In this document: piece by piece, positions 58,134 through 64,000 of the stretch
Position numbering within the stretch: the stretch's first letter is position 1
Layout: each line of letters opens with the position of its first letter
Assembly (NCBI GenBank): GCA_018262775.1
Contig: JADFDU010000011.1
Location: 1 to 64,000, forward strand
DNA: 64,000 nt
Source of the DNA: Rhodocyclaceae bacterium
GTDB taxonomy: Bacteria; Pseudomonadota; Gammaproteobacteria; Burkholderiales; Rhodocyclaceae
Direction: 5' to 3'
Translations under genes and position numbers: made by a program
The notes under the pieces: model-generated
Database searches by the model: none
Told to the model about the DNA's origin: nothing
The model's input: only the letters and a program-made list of their open reading frames with translations

Positions 58134-58163
58134 TTGAAAAAACAGGGGAAAAACCGCTATACT
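58134..58163 (+). promoter_or_regulatory. sigma70 promoter of rpsB-tsf with leader
   Basis: TTGAAA (58134) and TATACT (58158), spacer 18 bp. The leader of about 105 bases has stem-forming GC segments (GGCGCC, GGGTGCCCC) before CGGAGAATCTG and the ATG. In gammaproteobacteria the rpsB leader binds S2 for autogenous control; the same may hold here. Confidence 0.65.
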
Positions 58164-58274
58164 GCGCGTCTTGCTTGCCCGACGGTAAGCAAAATTCGCA
58201 CGCTTGGCGCCGAAAGGGTGCCCCGAAACGACGTTGCACGGCCAGGCGGAGGCTAACCCTTATCGGAGAATCTG

Positions 58275-59051
<777 letters not shown>

Positions 59052-59074
59052 GCCCAAGGGCAGGGCTGAACCCT

Positions 59075-59097
59075 GCGGGGCGGCATGGCCGCCCCGC
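59075..59097 (+). terminator. rpsB-tsf attenuator hairpin
   Basis: GCGGGGCGGC and GCCGCCCCGC, a perfect 10-bp stem with loop ATG and no T-run. Placed between rpsB and tsf, where it may lower tsf transcription or shield the rpsB mRNA. Confidence 0.6.
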
Positions 59098-59128
59098 TGT
59101 GCATCAATCGCAAGAATCAGGAGCAAGC

Positions 59129-60025
59129 ATGGCGGACATAACCGCTTCGATGGTGAAAGAACTACGCGAAAAAACCGACGCGCCGATGATGGAATGCAAG
59201 AAAGCCCTGACTGAGGCCGACGGCGACATGGCCAAGGCCGAGGAGATCCTCCGCGTCAAGCTGGGCAACAAGGCCAGCAAGGCGGCTTCCCGTGTGGCAG
59301 CCGAAGGCATCGTGGGCATCCATATTGCCGCGGACGGCAAGCTGGGCGCGATTATCGAGGTCAATTGCGAGACAGATTTCGTCGCCAAGAACGACGATTT
59401 TCTGGCCTTCACGAAGGCGCTGGCGGAACTGGTGGCGAAGCACAATCCGGCCGATGTCGCCGTCCTCTCGGGACTGACTTTGAACGGGGCCACGGTGGAG
59501 GCCACGCGCACGGCGCTGGTCGGCAAGATCGGCGAGAATCTGTCGATCCGCCGTTTCGTGCGCGTCGACGCCAAGGGTAAGCTGGCCGCCTATATCCACG
59601 GCGGTGCCAAGATCGGTGTGCTGGCCGATGTGGCCGGGGGCGACGAGCAACTGGCCAAGGATCTGGCCATGCATATTGCGGCCTCCAAGCCGAAGGCCCT
59701 GGATACCACGGGCGTGTCAGCCGACCTGCTGGACATGGAACGTCGCATCGCCGTAGAAAAGGCGCGCGAGGCGGGCAAGCCGGAAGCCATGCTAGAGAAG
59801 ATCGCCGAGGGCACGGTGCAGAAATACCTCAAGGAGGTGACGCTGCTGGGCCAGGTCTTCGTCAAGGCGGAGGACGGCAAGCAGACCATCGAGCAACTCT
59901 TGAAGCAGAAGGGCGCCCAGGTGGCCGGCTTCACGCTCTATGTCGTCGGCGAGGGCATTGAAAAGAAGGTCTCCGACTTCGCCGCCGAGGTCGCGGCGCA
60001 GGCTGCCGCCGTAGCCGCTCGCTGA
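59129..60025 (+). CDS. tsf: elongation factor Ts
   Basis: A 298-residue guanine-exchange factor for EF-Tu. [19 protein letters not shown] (N-terminal UBA-like), KASRVAAEG-type [25 protein letters not shown] and the C-terminal [16 protein letters not shown] are diagnostic. AGGAG at 59119 fixes ATG 59129. Stop is four bases before pyrH. Confidence 0.97.
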   Translation: MADITASMVKELREKTDAPMMECKKALTEADGDMAKAEEILRVKLGNKASKAASRVAAEGIVGIHIAADGKLGAIIEVNCETDFVAKNDDFLAFTKALAELVAKHNPADVAVLSGLTLNGATVEATRTALVGKIGENLSIRRFVRVDAKGKLAAYIHGGAKIGVLADVAGGDEQLAKDLAMHIAASKPKALDTTGVSADLLDMERRIAVEKAREAGKPEAMLEKIAEGTVQKYLKEVTLLGQVFVKAEDGKQTIEQLLKQKGAQVAGFTLYVVGEGIEKKVSDFAAEVAAQAAAVAAR

Positions 60026-60029
60026 CCTC

Positions 60030-60746
60030 ATGGCCGTCCCCGCTTACAAGCGCATCCTGCTCAAGCTGTCGGGCGAGGCCCTCATGGGCAGCGACGCCTA
60101 CGGCATCAACCGGGAGACGCTGGCGGGGATCGTCGCCGAAATCAAGTCGGTCGCCGACCTGGGAGTCGAGATCGGTGTGGTCATCGGCGGCGGCAACATC
60201 TTTCGCGGTCTTGCCGGCAGCGCTTCCGGCATGGATCGCGCCACGGCCGACTACATGGGTATGCTGGCCACGGTCATGAACGCCATGGCACTGGCCGATG
60301 CCCTGCGCCAGGCCGGCCTCAACGGCCGCGTCCAGTCGGCACTGAATATCGAGCAGGTGGTCGAGCCCTACATCCGTGGCAAGGCGATCCGCTATCTGGA
60401 AGAGGGCAAAATCGTCGTCTTCGCCGCGGGAACCGGCAATCCGTTCTTTACCACCGATACTGCAGCGGCCTTGCGCGGTGCGGAAATCGGCGCCGAGATC
60501 ATCATCAAGGCGACCAAGGTCGATGGTGTCTACACGGCCGATCCAAAAAAGGACCCGACTGCCAGGCGTTACCAGCGCATCAGCTTCGACGAGGCAATCG
60601 GCCAGAACTTGCAAGTGATGGATGCGACGGCGCTGGCCCTGTGCCGCGACCAGAAACTACCGATCAATGTTTTCAGCATCTTCAAGCCCGGCGCGCTGAA
60701 GACTGTCGTCCTTGGCGAGGACGAGGGCACGATGGTGCATTGTTGA
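60030..60746 (+). CDS. pyrH: uridylate kinase
   Basis: A 238-residue UMP kinase. [70 protein letters not shown] and [11 protein letters not shown] are the family marks. Makes UDP for RNA and cell-wall sugars. Confidence 0.98.
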   Translation: MAVPAYKRILLKLSGEALMGSDAYGINRETLAGIVAEIKSVADLGVEIGVVIGGGNIFRGLAGSASGMDRATADYMGMLATVMNAMALADALRQAGLNGRVQSALNIEQVVEPYIRGKAIRYLEEGKIVVFAAGTGNPFFTTDTAAALRGAEIGAEIIIKATKVDGVYTADPKKDPTARRYQRISFDEAIGQNLQVMDATALALCRDQKLPINVFSIFKPGALKTVVLGEDEGTMVHC

Positions 60747-60758
60747 GGAGAGGTCCGC

Positions 60759-61316
60759 ATGATTCCAGAGCTCAAGAAAACGACTGAACAGAAAATGCAG
60801 AAATCTCTCGAGGCGTTGAAGATCGACCTCGGCAAGGTGCGCACCGGGCGGGCCCATGCCGGTATTCTGGATCACATCCAGGTGGACTACTACGGCTCCA
60901 TGATGCCGATCAACCAGCTGGCCAACATCAATCTCATCGATGCCCGCACGATCGGCGTGACGCCTTGGGAAAAAAAACTGGCGTCAGCCATCGAAAAGGC
61001 GATCAGGGACTCCGATCTGGGCCTCAATCCCGCCTCGGTGGGCGATACGGTGCGGGTTCCCATGCCGGCCCTGACAGAGGAACGGCGCAAGGACCTCATC
61101 AAGGTGGTGCGTGGCGAGGCAGAAAATGCCCGCGTGGCTGTGCGCAATCTGCGGCGGGATGCGAACCATGCCCTCAAGGAAGGCACGAAAGCGAAGACTA
61201 TTTCAGAGGACGATGAGCGGCGTACGCAGGAAGACGTGCAGAAATTGACAGATCACTTCATCGCCGAGATCGACAAGGCGCTCGCCCAGAAAGAAAGCGA
61301 CCTGATGGCCGTCTGA
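60759..61316 (+). CDS. frr: ribosome recycling factor
   Basis: A 185-residue [63 protein letters not shown] and the C-terminal DEIDKAL-like [11 protein letters not shown] are clear. GAGGAGAGG precedes the start. Frees ribosomes from mRNA after termination. Confidence 0.98.
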   Translation: MIPELKKTTEQKMQKSLEALKIDLGKVRTGRAHAGILDHIQVDYYGSMMPINQLANINLIDARTIGVTPWEKKLASAIEKAIRDSDLGLNPASVGDTVRVPMPALTEERRKDLIKVVRGEAENARVAVRNLRRDANHALKEGTKAKTISEDDERRTQEDVQKLTDHFIAEIDKALAQKESDLMAV

Positions 61317-61349
61317 CGGTCATCACGCGGCGTACCGGAGGAGGCTGCC

Positions 61350-62147
61350 GTGACCCTGTTTCCCAGTTCGACGCAGGACATCCCATCTATCGGAGACGTA
61401 CCCAAACACATTGCCATCATCATGGATGGCAATGGCCGCTGGGCAAAAAAACGTTTCATGCCACGCGTGGCGGGGCATAAGCGCGGCGTAGAAATTGTGC
61501 GTGAAATCATCAAGGCCTGCGCCGAACGCGGCGTTGCCTATCTTACCCTGTTCGCTTTCAGCTCGGAAAACTGGCGCCGGCCGCAGGAAGAGGTTTCATT
61601 CCTCATGCAGCTTTTTCTGCGGGCGCTGGACGAAGAGGTAGCCAAGTTGCACGAAAACGGCATCCGCTTTCGCGTCATCGGCGATCTCTCCAGATTCGAT
61701 TCGAAAATCGTTGATCTCGTCAGGCGGGGCGAGGCGCTGACCGCTGGTAACACCTCGCTGACGCTCACCGTCGCCGCCAACTACGGCGGGCGATGGGATA
61801 TCCTCCAGGCAATGGAAAAGATGCTTGCCGCTCACCCGGAAAAACGTAGCGGCTTCGAGGAGGCGGACTTGGCCGCACACCTGGCACTCAATTACGGACC
61901 TGAACCCGATCTTTTCATCCGTACGGGCGGCGAACAGCGGATCAGCAATTTTCTGCTGTGGCAACTAGCCTACAGCGAGTTCTACTTTACAGACACACTT
62001 TGGCCTGAATTCGATGCAACTGCGCTGGATCTGGCCATTGCCTCCTATCGGCGGCGGGAACGCCGCTTTGGCCGCACTTCCGAACAGCTTCAGTCCGGAG
62101 GCTCCCGGGATCAAGTCCGCTCATCGGCTGCCCGCGAGAATGCTTAA
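61350..62147 (+). CDS. uppS: undecaprenyl diphosphate synthase
   Basis: A 265-residue cis-prenyltransferase for the cell-wall lipid carrier; starts at GTG 61350 with GGAGGAGGC upstream. [13 protein letters not shown] with catalytic Asp, [52 protein letters not shown] and [14 protein letters not shown] are present. The C-terminal 20 residues are an untypical Ser/Arg tail. Overlaps cdsA by eight bases. Confidence 0.97.
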   Translation: MTLFPSSTQDIPSIGDVPKHIAIIMDGNGRWAKKRFMPRVAGHKRGVEIVREIIKACAERGVAYLTLFAFSSENWRRPQEEVSFLMQLFLRALDEEVAKLHENGIRFRVIGDLSRFDSKIVDLVRRGEALTAGNTSLTLTVAANYGGRWDILQAMEKMLAAHPEKRSGFEEADLAAHLALNYGPEPDLFIRTGGEQRISNFLLWQLAYSEFYFTDTLWPEFDATALDLAIASYRRRERRFGRTSEQLQSGGSRDQVRSSAARENA

Positions 62148-62979
62148 GAAGCGGGTCGTTACCGCATTGCTCCTCCTGGCGGGGTTCCTTGCCATGCTTT
62201 TTCTGCTTCCCTTCACCGGCTGGCTGCTATTTGCCAGCGCCGTTGCCGGGATCGGTGCTTGGGAATGGGGCGGTCTGGCTAAATTGGGTACACCAGCACG
62301 GGGGAGTTACGCGTTCACCTCCATGACCTTGTGCGGCGTGCTTGGCTGGTGCGTGTTCGATATCGACACGGGCACAGTCAGCCAGGCAACCTTGCTAGCG
62401 ACGATTTTTTTGCTTGCTGGGTTCTTCTGGCTGCTGATCGTGCCGCTCTGGTTGAGGAACCGATGGCTGGCTTTCGTTGGCCTTTCGGGGCAACTTGCGG
62501 GTGTCGCCGTTCTCTTGCCGGCGTGCCTGGCAATAATGCATTTACGCGCTTTCGCACCGCTATTCCTCCTGACTGCTATGGCGTCCGTCTGGGTGGCCGA
62601 CATTTCCGCCTATGTCTGCGGACGGACTTTTGGTCGTCACAAGCTGGCGGCGAGTATCAGCCCTGGAAAAACCTGGGAAGGGGCGGTGGGTGCTGCGGCC
62701 GGGGTGATGATCTACGGTACGGCGGTCGCCTTGACCGTCGGCAGGTTGCCGAATACACCCAAGTCCTGGTTGCTACTATTGATAGCCTTGGCCCTGCTGA
62801 CGGCCGTCAGCATTCTGGGTGATTTGTTTGAATCGCTCGCCAAGCGCCAGGCCGGCGTCAAGGACAGCGGAACCCTCCTGCCGGGGCATGGCGGGTTGCT
62901 CGATCGTATCGACAGCCTGACATCAACCTTACCATTGGTAAGCCTCGCCGTTCTGTATTGGGAGCGCCAATTGCCATGA
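62140..62979 (+). CDS. cdsA: phosphatidate cytidylyltransferase
   Basis: A 279-residue membrane enzyme (about eight helices) making CDP-diacylglycerol. The C-terminal signature S-x-x-K-R-x4-K-D-x-G-x-L-x-P-G-H-G-G is complete ([20 protein letters not shown], then [10 protein letters not shown]), as is [15 protein letters not shown] 62140 lies in the end of uppS. Its stop overlaps the dxr start. Confidence 0.95.
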   Translation: MLKKRVVTALLLLAGFLAMLFLLPFTGWLLFASAVAGIGAWEWGGLAKLGTPARGSYAFTSMTLCGVLGWCVFDIDTGTVSQATLLATIFLLAGFFWLLIVPLWLRNRWLAFVGLSGQLAGVAVLLPACLAIMHLRAFAPLFLLTAMASVWVADISAYVCGRTFGRHKLAASISPGKTWEGAVGAAAGVMIYGTAVALTVGRLPNTPKSWLLLLIALALLTAVSILGDLFESLAKRQAGVKDSGTLLPGHGGLLDRIDSLTSTLPLVSLAVLYWERQLP

Positions 62980-64000
62980 GTGCGCCCAGGCAAAGGCTTG
63001 TCGTGCTGGGTGCGACCGGTTCCATCGGCGTCAATACGCTGGATGTGGTCGCACGCCACCCCGAGCGGTTTGAAGTGCTGGCGCTGTCTGCACAGCACAA
63101 GGTTGAGCAATTGGCCGAACAGTGTCGTCGGTTTTCCCCGCGTTTCGCAGTAGTCGGTTCGGATGAAGCCGCCACCACGCTGACTGGCATGTTGCGGCAG
63201 TCCATGACGGACACGGTTGTTCTGGTGGGTGTCGAGGCGCTGGAAGGAATAGCCAGTCTGCCCGAGGCCGATACCGTGATGGCGGCAATCGTCGGCGCTG
63301 CTGGTTTGCGTCCTACCCTGGCTGCGGCAAAGGCCGGTAAGAAGGTGCTTCTCGCCAACAAGGAGGCACTGGTCATGGCGGGTCCCGTCTTCATGAGGGA
63401 GATTATTAGAAACGGCGCTACACTTCTTCCGATAGATAGCGAGCATAACGCTATATATCAATCACTTCCGAAAGAATACTCAAGTAATTTATCAGATAAT
63501 GGCGTACGCCGTATTCTGCTGACCGCATCCGGCGGGCCATTTCGACAGATGCCTTTGGAAAAGCTGGAGCAGGTCACACCGGAGCAGGCTTGTGCCCACC
63601 CCAACTGGGTGATGGGACGCAAGATATCGGTTGATTCCGCGACCATGATGAACAAGGGGCTGGAGGTCATTGAGGCCCACTGGCTGTTCAATGCACCCAG
63701 CGAGCGCATTGAAGTTGTCATCCATCCGCAAAGCATCGTGCATTCTATGGTCGAGTATGCAGACGGTTCAGTCATCGCCCAACTCGGCAACCCGGACATG
63801 CGTACGCCCATTGCCTATGCCCTAGCCTATCCAGAACGCATCGAGGCGGGAGTTACACCCCTTGATCTATGGCGGATCGGTCGGCTGGATTTCGAGCGTC
63901 CGGATGTTGCGCGTTTCCCCTGCCTGAGGCTGGCCTATGAAGCCTTGGAGCGAGGAGGGAACGCACCGGCCGTCCTGAATGCTGCCAATGAGATCGCGGT
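62976..64000 (+). CDS. dxr: 1-deoxy-D-xylulose 5-phosphate reductoisomerase, 3' end cut
   Basis: The first about 341 residues of Dxr, running off the window. [16 protein letters not shown] binds [28 protein letters not shown] (metal Asp/Glu), [32 protein letters not shown] and [12 protein letters not shown] are in order. It overlaps cdsA by four bases. With ispD/ispF 10 kb away, three steps of the MEP pathway are in the window. A patch at 63405-63500 is clearly AT-richer than the rest of the gene. Confidence 0.96.
   Translation, partial: MSAPRQRLVVLGATGSIGVNTLDVVARHPERFEVLALSAQHKVEQLAEQCRRFSPRFAVVGSDEAATTLTGMLRQSMTDTVVLVGVEALEGIASLPEADTVMAAIVGAAGLRPTLAAAKAGKKVLLANKEALVMAGPVFMREIIRNGATLLPIDSEHNAIYQSLPKEYSSNLSDNGVRRILLTASGGPFRQMPLEKLEQVTPEQACAHPNWVMGRKISVDSATMMNKGLEVIEAHWLFNAPSERIEVVIHPQSIVHSMVEYADGSVIAQLGNPDMRTPIAYALAYPERIEAGVTPLDLWRIGRLDFERPDVARFPCLRLAYEALERGGNAPAVLNAANEIA

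Overview
The window reads as a betaproteobacterial chromosome, most likely Rhodocyclales. This is inferred from gene content and order (map/glnD divergent from rpsB-tsf-pyrH-frr-uppS-cdsA-dxr, an Rnf operon carrying a very long nifJ, ispDF, an AMMECR1/MEMO1/radical-SAM trio), not from any search. GC content is high, except in a few accessory patches and small cargo genes.

Region 1 (1 to about 16.2 kb) is the right-hand end of an integrative conjugative element. It holds a MobC-like protein and a MOBP relaxase with a second gene nested out of frame inside it. Envelope proteins follow that match the IncI/Dot traW-traX-traY order, ending in DotA/TraY. Then come an AlpA-like regulator, a 570-bp palindrome-rich spacer, a run of small plasmid-type hypothetical genes, a short AT-richer cargo patch and a leftward tyrosine integrase. 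Two related Cys-rich small genes (627 and 13542) lie near the two ends of the visible part. The element ends at the 3' fragment of a tRNA-Leu(UAA) gene (16166-16222). The coupling ATPase and the rest of the secretion system must lie left of the window or be absent.

Region 2 (about 16.2 to 25.7 kb) is a second, compact element next to the same tRNA fragment. It carries a P4-type integrase with GGGGGCA arm sites, a RadC-like protein, AlpA, a primase/DUF3987 replication protein followed by a candidate origin (GTGACAAAAG motifs in both orientations plus an AT-rich patch), an HNH nuclease, several small proteins and one HK97-type capsid protein. No portal, terminase large subunit or tail gene is visible. 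It looks like a phage satellite that carries its own capsid gene.

Region 3 (25.7 to 38.9 kb) is mixed. It has dodecin, a cold-shock/DUF1294 fusion, YjdM/PhnA, small unknowns, a secreted trypsin-like protease divergent from a secreted protein with fourteen 42-residue TPRs and a CHAT (caspase-like) domain, a lipoprotein, and an alpha/beta hydrolase beside the AmmeMemoRadiSam trio. A 25-bp repeat family (GAAAGTCAG ... ACGGCG) is scattered through its intergenic spacers, with one more copy inside nifJ.

Region 4 (38.9 to 50 kb) is one energy-conversion operon: rnfB-nifJ-rnfC-rnfD-rnfG-rnfE-rnfA plus a small Cys-rich membrane protein. nifJ encodes a 1647-residue pyruvate:ferredoxin oxidoreductase with an extra C-terminal ferredoxin domain. 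It sits inside the rnf genes, so ferredoxin reduction by pyruvate and ferredoxin/NAD electron exchange at the membrane are probably made together. The two spacers around rnfC hold long hairpins with shared ends but different internal micro-repeats.

Region 5 (50 to 64 kb) is housekeeping: tRNA-Asn, an AsmA-like protein, an aromatic aminotransferase, ispD-ispF, glnD and map on the minus strand, then the rpsB-tsf-pyrH-frr-uppS-cdsA-dxr cluster, with dxr cut by the window edge.
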